Shown piece by piece: positions 1-8,546 of a DNA stretch of 63,987 nt. The translations under genes were made by a program, and so were the position numbers. The notes beneath the pieces are model-generated. The model had not been told where the DNA came from. It did no database searches and saw only the letters and a list, made by a program, of their open reading frames with translations. Origin of the DNA: CALIKS01 sp964440295 (GTDB lineage Archaea > Thermoproteota > Nitrososphaeria_A > Caldarchaeales > Calditenuaceae); assembly GCA_964440295.1 (NCBI GenBank), contig CAYTRT010000003.1, forward strand, positions 1-63,987, read 5' to 3'. Position 1 is the stretch's first letter. Each line of letters begins with the position of its first letter.

Positions 1-134
1 CTGCCCATGACTGGGCCGAATATCGCTATCCATAGAATTGGCTGTACTGCCCTAAAGTAGATCTCCGTCCTGTCGTGACGCAGTCTCCTCAGCTCCAGCT
101 CAATCATAACCAGCATGTTTTTGAGCCCCATCAT
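1..134 (-). CDS. ABC-2 type transporter permease, N-terminal fragment (continues past the left edge)
   Basis: Only the first 44 or so residues are inside the window. They begin MMGLKNMLVMIELELRRLRH and run into a hydrophobic stretch (QPILWIAIFGPVMG), as in the N-terminal cytoplasmic helix plus first membrane segment of DrrB-type ABC-2 permeases. The ATG at 134 overlaps the TGA of the upstream ATPase gene (131-133), the usual translational coupling of an exporter ATPase-permease operon. It would form the membrane channel of a drug, lipid or polysaccharide exporter. The substrate cannot be told from this fragment. The call rests on context plus the short N-terminus. Confidence 0.6.
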   Translation of the reverse strand, partial: MMGLKNMLVMIELELRRLRHDRTEIYFRAVQPILWIAIFGPVMG

Positions 135-1136
135 AGGCGTCCCCCCTTCCTAATCATCTCTCTTACTCGTGTGATCTCGCCGATTCGGCTTTTATCCTCG
201 AGTCGTGTCCCAGCATACTTTAGAAAGACGTCGTCTAGGGTCGGCTTAGCGATGGAGACCTTTTCGACTGGCACATCCATGCTCTTAAGAAGGTTCATAA
301 TGGTCGGCAAGGCGACTTCGGCATCTTCAGCAATAACGGTTAGGCTAGACCCCTCAATAAACAGACTCCGTACATTCTCTAGTTTCTTGACTTCTTGGCC
401 TATCCTCGAGTCGTAGGCGTTGTTTCCAAGCGTGAATGTTATCACTTCGCCTCCCAACGATTGTTTAAGCTCTTTGCTCGTGCCGCTCGTCACTATTTTT
501 CCCTGATTTATTATGGCTATCTCGTCTGCATACATGTCAGCCTCATCCATGTAGTGCGTATTGAAGAAGATGGTGACGCCATATTCTTTCTTAAAGATTT
601 TTAGGCGTTCCCATACTGCTTTTCTCGCTGCTGGGTCTAGACCGATCGTAGGCTCGTCCAGAAACATAATTTTCGGCTTTATGAGCACTGCGCAGGCAAT
701 CTCAAGCCTCCTAATCATTCCGCCCGAATAGGTCCTGACGAGCTCGTTCTTAACCTCGGAGAGGCCCATATTTTCCAGCGCTTCATCAATTATTTTCTCT
801 CTCGCTGCTCGGCACGCCGAAGATCTTCGCATAGATCAAGAGGTTCTCATAGCCGCTTATGTCGGTCCAGACGCTTATCTCTTGCGGAACATAGCTGATC
901 AGCCTCCTCACCTTGCTCTCTTCGCGCACTACGTTTAGGCCGAATACGTATGCCTCTCCAGCAGTTGGTCTAAGCTACGTAGTTAAGATCCTCATGAGTG
1001 TTGTTTTTCCGGCACCGTTCGGGCCCAGCAAAGCGAACGATATTCCCTGATCAACTGTAAGATCAACACCGTCTAGGGCTCTTACCTTACCGTCATAAAT
1101 CTTGACGAGACCATTAACCTGCACCGCAAAAACCAT
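131..1136 (-). pseudogene. DrrA-like ABC exporter ATPase, broken by an in-frame stop and a frameshift
   Basis: Reading from the ATG at 1136, the protein has a clear Walker A (GPNGAGKTTLM), then an amber TAG at 975-977 where the family has a leucine (ILTT-stop-LRPTAGEA). The frame resumes with a Q-loop region (ISYVPQE) and is lost again near 797-804, in a GAGAGAGA run where one extra base moves translation into the frame holding the signature (YSGGMIRRLE), Walker B (IMFLDEPTIGLD) and H-loop (FFNTHYMDEAD). All parts are in the right order, so this is one gene of about 330 codons carrying two lesions. The permease behind it looks intact where visible. It is either a decaying gene or base-call error; the two separate lesions favour decay slightly. 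Confidence 0.8.
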
Positions 1137-1228
1137 TCAGGTCCCCTTGACCCTACCATAATATTCACTTCCGAGATAAAAACCTCTACTATGCAGTGTC
1201 TCGATGAGCCATGATACATAATTTGAAC

Positions 1229-1238
1229 CTATAAATAG
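1229..1238 (+). promoter_or_regulatory. TATA box for the SLOG-family gene
   Basis: CTATAAATAG lies about 30 nt before the ATG at 1268, which fits an archaeal TATA element driving a transcript with a very short leader. There is no convincing Shine-Dalgarno motif before that ATG. Confidence 0.55.
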
Positions 1239-1267
1239 ACAACGCGTATTTTAGTCTTGGCGCCGAC

Positions 1268-1837
1268 ATGAATAAGGAAGAAAGCATCCAAGACCCTAGG
1301 AGGCGGAGGTTACAGATACTCGTCGTTGGCTATAACGAGGATAGCTGTACGCCTGAGGCCAGGGAGGCTGCCTACAGAGTGGGCGCAGAGATAGCTAGAA
1401 GGGGCGCAATCCTAGTTACTGGAGGACTAGGAGGAGTGATGGAGGCAGCAGCGAAAGGAGCGTATGAAAACGGAGGAATAACACTCTCAATAATTCCCCA
1501 GAAAGATATAGACGAGGCAAACCCATACAGTACAGCCATCGCGGCGACAGGAATCGGACACATGAGAAACTTCATAAACGTGTATAGCGCTGACGGAGTC
1601 ATCGTGGTAGGTGGAGGAGCAGGCACAATTACTGAGATAGCTGCGGCCTACATAGAGGGGAAACCCATAGTCTCGCTCATAGGAACTGGAGGCGCCGCCG
1701 ACGAATACGCAGAGAAATACATAGACGACAGGAGGCGAGTAAAGATCCACGCGGCCTCAAGCCCCTCGGAGGCCGTCGATCTATTGATAAACCTCATCAA
1801 TACAGTCAAAAATAAGAAACAATCTTCAACATTGTGA
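1268..1837 (+). CDS. SLOG-family nucleotide-binding protein (TIGR00725 / LOG-like, Rossmann fold)
   Basis: The 189-residue protein carries the markers of the 'possible lysine decarboxylase'/LOG superfamily: VTGGLGGVMEAAAKGA in the first half and VVGGGAGTITEIAAAY, a form of the PGGxGTxxE motif, in the second. Relatives include cytokinin-activating LOG phosphoribohydrolases, which cleave ribose-5-phosphate from nucleotides, but the TIGR00725 branch has no firmly assigned substrate. The glycine-rich loops and the catalytic-type Glu are present. It is a single gene with its own TATA box and ends 11 nt before the convergent flavin reductase gene. Cytosolic; no signal peptide. Confidence 0.75.
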   Translation: MNKEESIQDPRRRRLQILVVGYNEDSCTPEAREAAYRVGAEIARRGAILVTGGLGGVMEAAAKGAYENGGITLSIIPQKDIDEANPYSTAIAATGIGHMRNFINVYSADGVIVVGGGAGTITEIAAAYIEGKPIVSLIGTGGAADEYAEKYIDDRRRVKIHAASSPSEAVDLLINLINTVKNKKQSSTL

Positions 1838-1848
1838 TTTGAATATAT

Positions 1849-2406
1849 TCATGGAGATAGTACATCGTCTATTATTGTCGTGTAGCTAGAGCCGCCTAGA
1901 TGCATCAGCATCTTTGCCCTACGTGAGTTATAGACCTCTCCAAATATTCCTGGCTTTACGTATGCGTCGAGGATTCTGCCCATGACAAATTGATGGTCTC
2001 CCGCCTCGACCTCCTTATAGACACTGCACTCCAGCACGGCGAGCGCCTCATACACATGTGGCACCTTCACTCTCCTAGAGGGTCGGAGCGTTAGGCCGCA
2101 CTCTCTAAGCTTATCTCTTTCCCTGCCTGAGACTGTGCCTATGAAGTGTACCTCTCTTAGATAGTCCCTCGACATCACGTTTATGGTGAACTCTCCTGAG
2201 TCCTTTAGGAATTCATAGGTGTATCTGCTGGGGGCTATCGAGGCGCCTACGAGCGGAGGATTCCTAGAGAGCGGCGTCACCCATGCGGCGATCATTCCAT
2301 TAACGGCTCCTGTCCGGTTGGTTGAGATGAGGATGCTGGCTATCTTGGGGTGTAGTAGTCTGTATGCCTCCGAGGTCTTGACCTGCTCAAATTCCACGCT
2401 CATCAA
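1849..2406 (-). CDS. Flavin reductase-like FMN-binding protein
   Basis: This 185-residue protein matches the flavin reductase domain (DIM6/NTAB family): an N-terminal strand region (IASILISTN), a conserved VTPLSRNPPLVGASIAP segment where FMN phosphate and isoalloxazine are held, and the FTINVMSRDYLREVHFIGTVSGRE loop. A later GDHQFVMGRILDAYV strand completes the split-barrel. Such proteins reduce FMN or FAD with NAD(P)H or use bound flavin to reduce other substrates; no partner oxygenase lies nearby, so the physiological acceptor is unknown. Two Met codons stand at the start; either could initiate. Confidence 0.8.
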   Translation of the reverse strand: MMSVEFEQVKTSEAYRLLHPKIASILISTNRTGAVNGMIAAWVTPLSRNPPLVGASIAPSRYTYEFLKDSGEFTINVMSRDYLREVHFIGTVSGRERDKLRECGLTLRPSRRVKVPHVYEALAVLECSVYKEVEAGDHQFVMGRILDAYVKPGIFGEVYNSRRAKMLMHLGGSSYTTIIDDVLSP

Positions 2407-2447
2407 GTCTTTTCAGAGCGTTGCCATAATTAAACCCTCAGTTATTC

Positions 2448-4274
2448 CTAGACGAACTCGTAGACGTAGTTGTCTGTCTTCTTGTCCTTGTCCCATGTCC
2501 AGCACTTGTATCCATATCCCCTATCAGAGTCTAAGTTCCAATCGATGAAGACTATTCCCTGCTTGGCCTGGTTTAGGCTGTTGACTATCATCCAGCAAGA
2601 GAAGCTGACGGCGTTGCCGATCGAGACTTTCCTAGACTCGAGCTCCCGCGTCTCTGTGGGTGAGTTCGCTTTTGCATAACTGGTCAGTCCTGCCTCGCTG
2701 AAAGCTTCTTGGTTTATGAACATGTCTGGAGTGGTCGTGGCGCTTCGCTGATAAGTCGTTGGCAGGGTTCCAGGTTGCTCGAGACCGGTCTTGGGGCACT
2801 GGAGATTGTTTAGCTCGTGCGAGTGTATCTGTGGGTATCCCTTGAAGTCGGCGATGGCATTGCATTGATAGTTAGTTGTTAGGTTTCTTCCATGCGCGCT
2901 GTTAAGTTCATCTGGCTCTGGATAGATTAGTCCTCCGAGTACTAGTACTTGTCTGAACTGCCTGTAGAGGTTGTAGAGGGCCAGCTGGATTCCATACAGT
3001 ATCGCCATGAGCGCCATGATTGGGAGCGAGAGAAGGACCGCGGCTATTAAGTCCAGTATTGCGAGGATCGTCTCGAATGTCCACTTCAATAGCTCACCGA
3101 GATATTCAAACCACTCCTCCAGCGCCTTCGCGAACTCCTCATAACACTCCCTCGACTCCTCCGTCAGGCCGAAGGAGAGTATATCGCCAATGTCGCACAT
3201 CTCTCTGCTCCTAGGGGGCTTTGGAGGAGGTTCAAGGTTTTTGAACGCCTCTGCGAGGACGTCTAGGGCGCCGCTGAACGGCTCCTCGGGCGACTTCACA
3301 CCCATGCCTCCGAGGACGTCGTAGATGAACTTGAAGACCTCGTATGTCGCTGATAGGTCTCCTGGAGAGTAGAAGCCCTGGTTTTCTCGGTTGATCCTCT
3401 GCGGATGCGGTAGATTCTTGTACGTCGTGATGAATGAATTGTATAGGAGCTTTACGATGTCGTCTGGAAGCTTGTCTGGGAGCTGTAGCAGGTCGTGTAG
3501 CTTCTCGTTTATGCTCTCGCCGTATTTGCTGTAGAATTTCCAGGAGTCTATGAAGTTCTCGACGGTGGCGTGTCGCTGTGGATGCAGCCTGTAAGGTCCT
3601 CCGACGATCTGGTTGACGAATCCATGACCCACGACGTCGCATCCAATATGCGTGAGGTAGCCGAATACATAGGCCAGCTTCTCGTCAGTATCCGCGTTCT
3701 CTAAGAGGTTCCTGGCGAATCTCCCGGTGTACCTATAGTGGAGCACGTCGAACCAGTACCAGTCCTGCTCCTTCTTGCCCGCCTGTAGCGGCGGAGTGAA
3801 CATATCGAATAACCTGTGGAGTAGGCCGGGCGCGTCGCCGGGGTTTGAGAAGGCGTCGAACCCCTCTATGACTCCGGCGAAGAGTCCAGTTGATAGGGCG
3901 GACTTGAAGAGCTCCGTTGTCTCCTTTATCTCGTCGATGAGTAGCTCAATCATCGAGATTGTGGCGGGCATGAGTGTTCCGACTGCATCCATCGTCGCCT
4001 CTCCCAGAGCCTCTATAGCATCCTCGACCTTGCCGATTGTCTCGTTGTAGAGATCAATCGCAAACTTCCAGTTCTTGTAAAAGTTGTAGAGAGTCCTTAC
4101 TACCTCGTAGTCTGGGGCCCAGAAGAATAGGTCTGGGCCGATTGCTCCTAGGACCGCCGCGGTCCTGTTCCTATACATGAGCTCTCCGATCTTTCTCTCG
4201 GTTGTGTCACTGCTCGACCTGAGGTGGCTGATCACCTCGTCGAGGACTATTACGTGGACTGCTGTCTTCGGCAT
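2448..4274 (-). CDS. Membrane protein with zinc-dependent phospholipase C-like domain
   Basis: I start this protein at the ATG at 4274 because GGAGGAG lies 7-8 nt upstream, inside the end of the preceding gene; a longer frame upstream looks non-coding. The 608-residue product opens like the Zn_dep_PLPC family (PF00882), with residues 1-55 including HLRSS and AAVLGAIGPDLF, and has a histidine cluster at about 205-240 (LTHIGCDVVGHGF, then HPQRHATVENFID) that would hold zinc. A hydrophobic stretch at roughly 420-460 suggests membrane anchoring. Family members hydrolyse phospholipids or glycosylphosphatidylinositol-type lipids. The gene is coupled to the zinc-ribbon surface protein upstream. The substrate is unknown, and the C-terminal 200 residues resemble nothing I recognise. 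Confidence 0.65.
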   Translation of the reverse strand: MPKTAVHVIVLDEVISHLRSSSDTTERKIGELMYRNRTAAVLGAIGPDLFFWAPDYEVVRTLYNFYKNWKFAIDLYNETIGKVEDAIEALGEATMDAVGTLMPATISMIELLIDEIKETTELFKSALSTGLFAGVIEGFDAFSNPGDAPGLLHRLFDMFTPPLQAGKKEQDWYWFDVLHYRYTGRFARNLLENADTDEKLAYVFGYLTHIGCDVVGHGFVNQIVGGPYRLHPQRHATVENFIDSWKFYSKYGESINEKLHDLLQLPDKLPDDIVKLLYNSFITTYKNLPHPQRINRENQGFYSPGDLSATYEVFKFIYDVLGGMGVKSPEEPFSGALDVLAEAFKNLEPPPKPPRSREMCDIGDILSFGLTEESRECYEEFAKALEEWFEYLGELLKWTFETILAILDLIAAVLLSLPIMALMAILYGIQLALYNLYRQFRQVLVLGGLIYPEPDELNSAHGRNLTTNYQCNAIADFKGYPQIHSHELNNLQCPKTGLEQPGTLPTTYQRSATTTPDMFINQEAFSEAGLTSYAKANSPTETRELESRKVSIGNAVSFSCWMIVNSLNQAKQGIVFIDWNLDSDRGYGYKCWTWDKDKKTDNYVYEFV

Positions 4275-4278
4275 AATT

Positions 4279-5175
4279 TCACTCCTCCACCGTACCGCCG
4301 CGCCCCATCGCGAAGACGTGGCGGTCGCGGTCTGGGCCGCTCCTGAAGATGGTTCTGAGAGGTGCGTCGCTGTCCATCCTGAATCCTCTAGGGTCAAGTA
4401 TGGGGTCATAGCACACCCAGACCAGCACTTCATAGCTCGGAGTGGATCCGGAGAAGTCGAAGTCAAGCCTCTGGCCAGGATTGAGGGTCACGACCCTGCG
4501 CCAAGTTAGCTTAAAGCTATTTAGCGGGTGCTCAATGTATTTCAGCCCCGGCACTCTGCTTGGGGCAGGTCCCTGGTATAACTCTAGGACCGTGTAGAAG
4601 GACGGTGCGTCGCCCTCATTCGTCACGTTAGTCTGGGCCTCGTCTAGGTATGCCTGCCCACCCACAGTTATGTATGGATAGGTTAGCTCCTCCCAGGTCC
4701 TCTCTGGAAGCTCAGGAATAACGTAGGTAGTGGTGGTTGGAGAGGTGGTTGTCGTGAGTGTCTCGGTCGTGGATGTTGCTGGAGAAGTTGTGGGCGTCAT
4801 GGTGAGTGTCGTCGTGTATTGAGGCGACGTCGTGGTCAGTGCCTCTGAGCTAGTCGTAGTAATCTCTGAAGAAGATTGACTCGTGGTTGACTCGATGGTC
4901 TTAGTAATCGTGGTGGTCTTTGCCTCGGTTGGCTGGCCAGCCTGACCAGACAGCTTCTCAATAATAGCAATGATTTCATCACCGTAGTACCGATAAGCCA
5001 CATAGCCCAGCCCCAGGAGCCCTGAAAACCCAACAAGCGCCGCGACAAGTCTTCTTCGATCCTTCCTTTTTTCAGGAACCGGATGCTGAGCCGCCGGCGT
5101 CAAGGGAGCACCACAATACGGACAATGAGTCCACAGGGGATCAACTTCTCTCCCACACCTTGAACAATAAACCAT
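4279..5175 (-). CDS. Zinc-ribbon, single-TM protein with Thr/Ser-rich stalk and extracytoplasmic beta domain
   Basis: Residues 1-25 form a zinc ribbon (CSRCG and CPYCG). A single membrane segment follows at about 44-65, then a stalk at about 85-150 that is almost wholly Thr, Ser and Pro, typical of O-glycosylated archaeal surface linkers. The last 145 residues (from PELPERTWEELTYP) look like a beta-rich domain. The ribbon would face the cytoplasm and the stalk and beta domain the outside. The stop lies 4 nt before the start of the phospholipase-like gene and its last codons supply that gene's ribosome-binding site, so the two are coexpressed. I do not recognise the C-terminal domain. Confidence 0.7.
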   Translation of the reverse strand: MVYCSRCGREVDPLWTHCPYCGAPLTPAAQHPVPEKRKDRRRLVAALVGFSGLLGLGYVAYRYYGDEIIAIIEKLSGQAGQPTEAKTTTITKTIESTTSQSSSEITTTSSEALTTTSPQYTTTLTMTPTTSPATSTTETLTTTTSPTTTTYVIPELPERTWEELTYPYITVGGQAYLDEAQTNVTNEGDAPSFYTVLELYQGPAPSRVPGLKYIEHPLNSFKLTWRRVVTLNPGQRLDFDFSGSTPSYEVLVWVCYDPILDPRGFRMDSDAPLRTIFRSGPDRDRHVFAMGRGGTVEE

Positions 5176-5312
5176 GAGAAAATATCACTGCTGTGAGTAT
5201 TAAGCATGCATATTTAGTTATAAAATCAAGCAAAAACTAGCAATAAAATTATAAATTAAAACAAAGCGTTATATGGTACAATTTTGCCCCTCCTAACGTC
5301 CTTAGCGACTCG

Positions 5313-5753
5313 TTAATCAGTCTCCACGACTCTCAGAATTATCATGGTGTTGGTGTTCCTTACGCCTTCTGTCTTTCTAACGTCTTCGATGCATTTATTT
5401 AGCTCATTGACGCTTCTGACGGCTATAATTGCGACCGCGTCGTACTCGCCTGTGACCTCGTAGACCTCCTCGACTCCCTCTAGCTTTGAAAGCTTCTCGG
5501 TAACGCTCGGAGTTGAGTAGCCAGGGCTCACTGAGATCATTGACATGGCCCTGACTCTCTGGCCGAGGTCGACCTTAATCGTGAACTGCTTGATTATCTT
5601 GTTCTCTATCAGCTTTTTCACTCTTCTCCTGATTGCGCCCTCAGATAGGCCCAGAGCCTTGCCCATCTCTTGATAAGTCATCCTAGAGTTCTTTCGGAGG
5701 AGCTCAATTATCTTATAGTCAAGCTCGTTAAGCTCGTATGACAATTCCGTCAA
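5313..5753 (-). CDS. Lrp/AsnC family transcriptional regulator
   Basis: The 146-residue protein has the standard two-part build: an N-terminal helix-turn-helix (LDYKIIELLRKNSRMTYQEM, then LSEGAIRRRVKKL) and a C-terminal RAM ligand-binding domain from about residue 65 (VRAMSMISVSPG, VYEVTGEYDAVAII). It starts with TTG at 5753; no ATG is available in frame nearby. Lrp-type regulators in archaea bind amino acids and act as octamers on promoters, often including their own. It lies between the surface-protein pair and the disulfide pair, all on the same strand. Its target genes cannot be told from the sequence; argG at 6982 is a possible one. Confidence 0.9.
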   Translation of the reverse strand: MTELSYELNELDYKIIELLRKNSRMTYQEMGKALGLSEGAIRRRVKKLIENKIIKQFTIKVDLGQRVRAMSMISVSPGYSTPSVTEKLSKLEGVEEVYEVTGEYDAVAIIAVRSVNELNKCIEDVRKTEGVRNTNTMIILRVVETD

Positions 5754-5783
5754 TAATAATTCGTCACGATGAGGTATAAAGCT

Positions 5784-6206
5784 TCATTTCGAATACTTGA
5801 GCCCTATAAATGACGCTGAGAATATGAGTATTCCCAACACGTGCGCCACCGTGCAAAGAACGCAAATAGAATTAATCACGAAGACCTCGAGGTATACAAG
5901 ATAAGCTACCCCCAGAAGTCCCAAGACCGACCATCCAAAAAGAGCCGTCCTAGCCCACGTCTTGACCAACGAAAATACCGATAAGACAAGCGACACAACA
6001 AACCACGCGGCGCCATAATACTCCATATTTATGCCAAAAAAGCTGGAGTACTGGCTTGATAGGACTTCGCTGCAAGAGAATTCTGAGCCAATTTCACAAA
6101 AGCTCGGAAGACTGCTCCTCGAATAGGAAATGTAGAGAGACGTGGCTATCCCGGCGATTGACAGCAAAATGACCACTGAATAAACCACTCCTAGCCTACT
6201 ACTCAT
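5784..6206 (-). CDS. VKOR-family disulfide-forming membrane protein
   Basis: This 140-residue polytopic protein has the four key cysteines of vitamin K epoxide reductase homologues: Cys37 and Cys45 in the loop after the first membrane helix (FCEIGSEFSC) and the catalytic CVLC at 115-118 in a late helix. Four hydrophobic segments are visible. VKOR homologues reoxidise a thioredoxin-like partner by passing electrons to a quinone, so they drive disulfide formation in secreted proteins. It overlaps the thioredoxin-like gene upstream by 4 nt, giving a matched oxidase-partner pair. The conserved Ser/Thr preceding the CxxC also appears to be present (NSICVLC). Confidence 0.88.
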   Translation of the reverse strand: MSSRLGVVYSVVILLSIAGIATSLYISYSRSSLPSFCEIGSEFSCSEVLSSQYSSFFGINMEYYGAAWFVVSLVLSVFSLVKTWARTALFGWSVLGLLGVAYLVYLEVFVINSICVLCTVAHVLGILIFSASFIGLKYSK

Positions 6207-6820
6207 TCTCTAAGCGCCTTATCCAACGCAGACGCCAAGACATCATAGGTTCGCGCGCCAATTATTACCTCCCTGATCCTGCCGTCCCGCCCAATTATGA
6301 CAAACGTAGGAGTACCGCGAATAGAATATAGTTTGAAAGCCTCCATCTTCTCGTCAAACACCGCAGTCCAAGTCACGTCATGCTCGCCTAGGAACTTGGC
6401 AGTGTCTTCCTCAGTTGCATGTGAATCCTTCCCGGCAATCGTGACGAACACAACGCCCTTGGCCGAGTAGTGGTCATGGAGCTGCTTAACAGTCGGGCTC
6501 ATCCTATCACAGACAGTGCACCAAGACATTATGAACTCCAAGAAAACAACTTTTCCCCTCACTGAAGAGAGGGTGAACTTCTCGTCAGTCAGGCCGTCCT
6601 TCGTTATTACTCTGAGCGTGAAGTCAGGCGCGGCCTGATAAGTAGTAGATGGAGACTGCGTGCCTGGCTGGAGGTACGTCGTGGTGGTCGGATAGGATGG
6701 AGGCGCCTGCTGCATAGTTAAGAATAGGACGATAATGCCGGCGAAGATTATGAGTGGCAGAAGCGCAAATACATACGCAATCCTGCTCGGTCTTTTCTGC
6801 CTTGAAGACTTCTTCGACAT
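6203..6820 (-). CDS. Membrane-anchored thioredoxin-like protein (TlpA/DsbA-type partner)
   Basis: The protein has a basic N-terminus, one membrane helix at about 14-36, a Pro/Thr-rich linker (about 40-62), and a thioredoxin fold with W100-C-T-V-C104 as the redox centre and the cis-proline segment RGTPTFVI near residue 170. The topology puts the redox domain outside the membrane. It is translationally coupled to the VKOR gene, which would keep it oxidised, so it is probably the oxidant for disulfides in extracytoplasmic proteins. The cysteine-containing metalloprotease encoded at 8879 could be a client, but that is inference. Confidence 0.85.
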   Translation of the reverse strand: MSKKSSRQKRPSRIAYVFALLPLIIFAGIIVLFLTMQQAPPSYPTTTTYLQPGTQSPSTTYQAAPDFTLRVITKDGLTDEKFTLSSVRGKVVFLEFIMSWCTVCDRMSPTVKQLHDHYSAKGVVFVTIAGKDSHATEEDTAKFLGEHDVTWTAVFDEKMEAFKLYSIRGTPTFVIIGRDGRIREVIIGARTYDVLASALDKALRE

Positions 6821-6981
6821 CTATTGAAATAGAAATTCTACGCGGTTAATAATCGTTTTTTAGCTACGACAAGGAGGGACAGCCACAAACAATCAGCAGG
6901 CTAGTTATAATTCTTAATCTTTTAGAATAATTAATAAAAAAGTATCGTTTTCAAATAGCTTGTCGAGGTGTTGGTAAATAG

Positions 6982-8163
6982 TTGAGAGTTGCGCTCGCAT
7001 ATAGCGGTGGGCTCGACACCACCGTGGCAATAAGGTGGTTGCAGGAAAAATACGGGGCAGAGGTAATCACCGTTACTGTCGACGTCGGGCAGAGCGAGGA
7101 CTTCAGGGAGATAGAGGCAAAAGCCTACATCTCAGGCGCGGCCAAGCACTATTTAGTAGACGCTAAGAGAAAATTTGCAGACGAGTACATCTCTAAAGCC
7201 ATTAAAGCCAACGGTCTCTACGAGGGCGAGTATCCACTCTCAACCGCGCTGGCTAGGTACCTGATAGCCGAGGAGGTCGTAGGGATTGCACGTAAGGAGG
7301 GATGCGACGCGGTCGCGCATGGAAGCACCGGCAAGGGAAACGACCAGCTGAGGTTTGACGCCGCATTCGCAGCACTAGCGCCTGACCTGAGAATAATAGC
7401 GCCCGTGAGGGAATGGAACATGAATAGGGACGAGGAGATCGAGTACGCGCTGAAGAACAAGCTGCCAATCAACCCGAAGAAGAGCCGCTTCAGCATAGAC
7501 GATAATCTCTGGGGGAGGTCGATAGAGGCGGCGGAGCTCGAGGACCCGTGGACGGAGCCGCCTGAGGATGCGTTCAAAATCGTTAAGCCCCTTAGAGAAG
7601 CGCCGGACATGCCTGAATACCTCGAGATCGGCTTCAGAGACGGTCTTCCCGTATCCGTCAACGGCGAGGAATTGGGCCTGCTCGAGCTGGTGTCCAAGCT
7701 GAACGAGATAGGTGGGAGGCATGGATACGGAGTAATCGACCACATAGAGGATAGAGTCATAGGGCTAAAGTCTCGCGAGGTCTATGAGGCGCCTGCGGCC
7801 CTCATCTTGATTAGGGCTCACCTCGATATTGAGAAGATGTTTCTAGGCAGGAGGTTCCTATCGTTCAAGAAGGAGGTTGAGAAGGTGTGGGCGGAGCTGG
7901 TCTACGGCGGTCTCTGGATGGACCCCCTAAGGAGGGCGATCGACGCATTCATAGACGAGTCGCAAAGAGGGATAACCGGCGAGGTCAGAGTTAGGCTCTT
8001 CAAGGGCTCGATGAGCATCGTGGGCAGGAGAGCAGAGAGAGGCCTGTATTCAAAGGAGTTCATAACTTACTCGCGGGAGGGATTGTTTGACCAGAGGGCC
8101 GGCGAGGGCTTCTCAAAGCTCTGGAGCCTAGAGACTAGGCTGAGCAGTCTTAGGAATCAGTGA
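6982..8163 (+). CDS. argG: Argininosuccinate synthase
   Basis: The protein joins citrulline and aspartate using ATP to form argininosuccinate, the penultimate step of arginine synthesis. It has the N-type ATP pyrophosphatase loop at the very start (AYSGGLDTTVAI), the GSTGKGNDQLRFD citrulline/aspartate-binding motif, and a full length of 393 residues. The start is TTG at 6982, which places the P-loop correctly; no ATG lies upstream in frame. The AT-rich region 6900-6960 holds the likely promoter. argH and the other arginine genes are not in the window, so this is a solitary gene between oppositely oriented neighbours. Confidence 0.96.
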   Translation: MRVALAYSGGLDTTVAIRWLQEKYGAEVITVTVDVGQSEDFREIEAKAYISGAAKHYLVDAKRKFADEYISKAIKANGLYEGEYPLSTALARYLIAEEVVGIARKEGCDAVAHGSTGKGNDQLRFDAAFAALAPDLRIIAPVREWNMNRDEEIEYALKNKLPINPKKSRFSIDDNLWGRSIEAAELEDPWTEPPEDAFKIVKPLREAPDMPEYLEIGFRDGLPVSVNGEELGLLELVSKLNEIGGRHGYGVIDHIEDRVIGLKSREVYEAPAALILIRAHLDIEKMFLGRRFLSFKKEVEKVWAELVYGGLWMDPLRRAIDAFIDESQRGITGEVRVRLFKGSMSIVGRRAERGLYSKEFITYSREGLFDQRAGEGFSKLWSLETRLSSLRNQ

Positions 8164-8169
8164 GACTGG

Positions 8170-8469
8170 TTATTCCTCCGACTCCTTGACGGTCCACCTC
8201 ACCTTGTCCATGACCATCGTCGGGATGACTTCCTTGATGTAGCAGACCTTGCATACATCGCGGTCGGTGTATTGATACCTGCAGGACTTGCAGATCATTT
8301 TTCCGCAGATGCTGCACTTGTAGGCCGCGAACCTGTCTGGATGATAGTAGCAGCGGTATAGCTCTTGACCCGGCTGCCCAGGAGGCCTAGCTATTAGTGG
8401 TGAGCCGCAGTAGGTGCAGAACATTGCCTCGTCGGGCATCCAAGCGCCGCAGGAGTCACAGTGCTTCAT
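8170..8469 (-). CDS. Small double zinc-binding protein (zinc ribbon plus B-box-like motif)
   Basis: This 99-residue protein has an N-terminal zinc ribbon (CDSCGAW, FCTYCGSPL) and a second set of ligands that resembles a B-box or treble-clef unit: CYYHPDRFAAYKCSICGKMIC, then CRYQYTDRDVCKVCY. The spacing of Cys and His suggests three zinc sites in under 100 residues. There is no membrane segment, although related archaeal proteins often carry one. It converges on argG with 6 nt between the stop codons. A role in protein or nucleic-acid contacts is likely; nothing more specific can be supported. Confidence 0.65.
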   Translation of the reverse strand: MKHCDSCGAWMPDEAMFCTYCGSPLIARPPGQPGQELYRCYYHPDRFAAYKCSICGKMICKSCRYQYTDRDVCKVCYIKEVIPTMVMDKVRWTVKESEE

Positions 8470-8546
8470 CCATCACTTCTCTATACGCATCCCAGATATA
8501 AGCATGTAAATAATTAATTGTTGATACCTTATCTTGGTACTTGTTG

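Noticed and set aside
975..977. The amber codon in the ABC ATPase as a possible pyrrolysine codon.
   Set aside because: It lies at a leucine position in a gene that also has a frameshift, and there is no pylT/pylS in the window.
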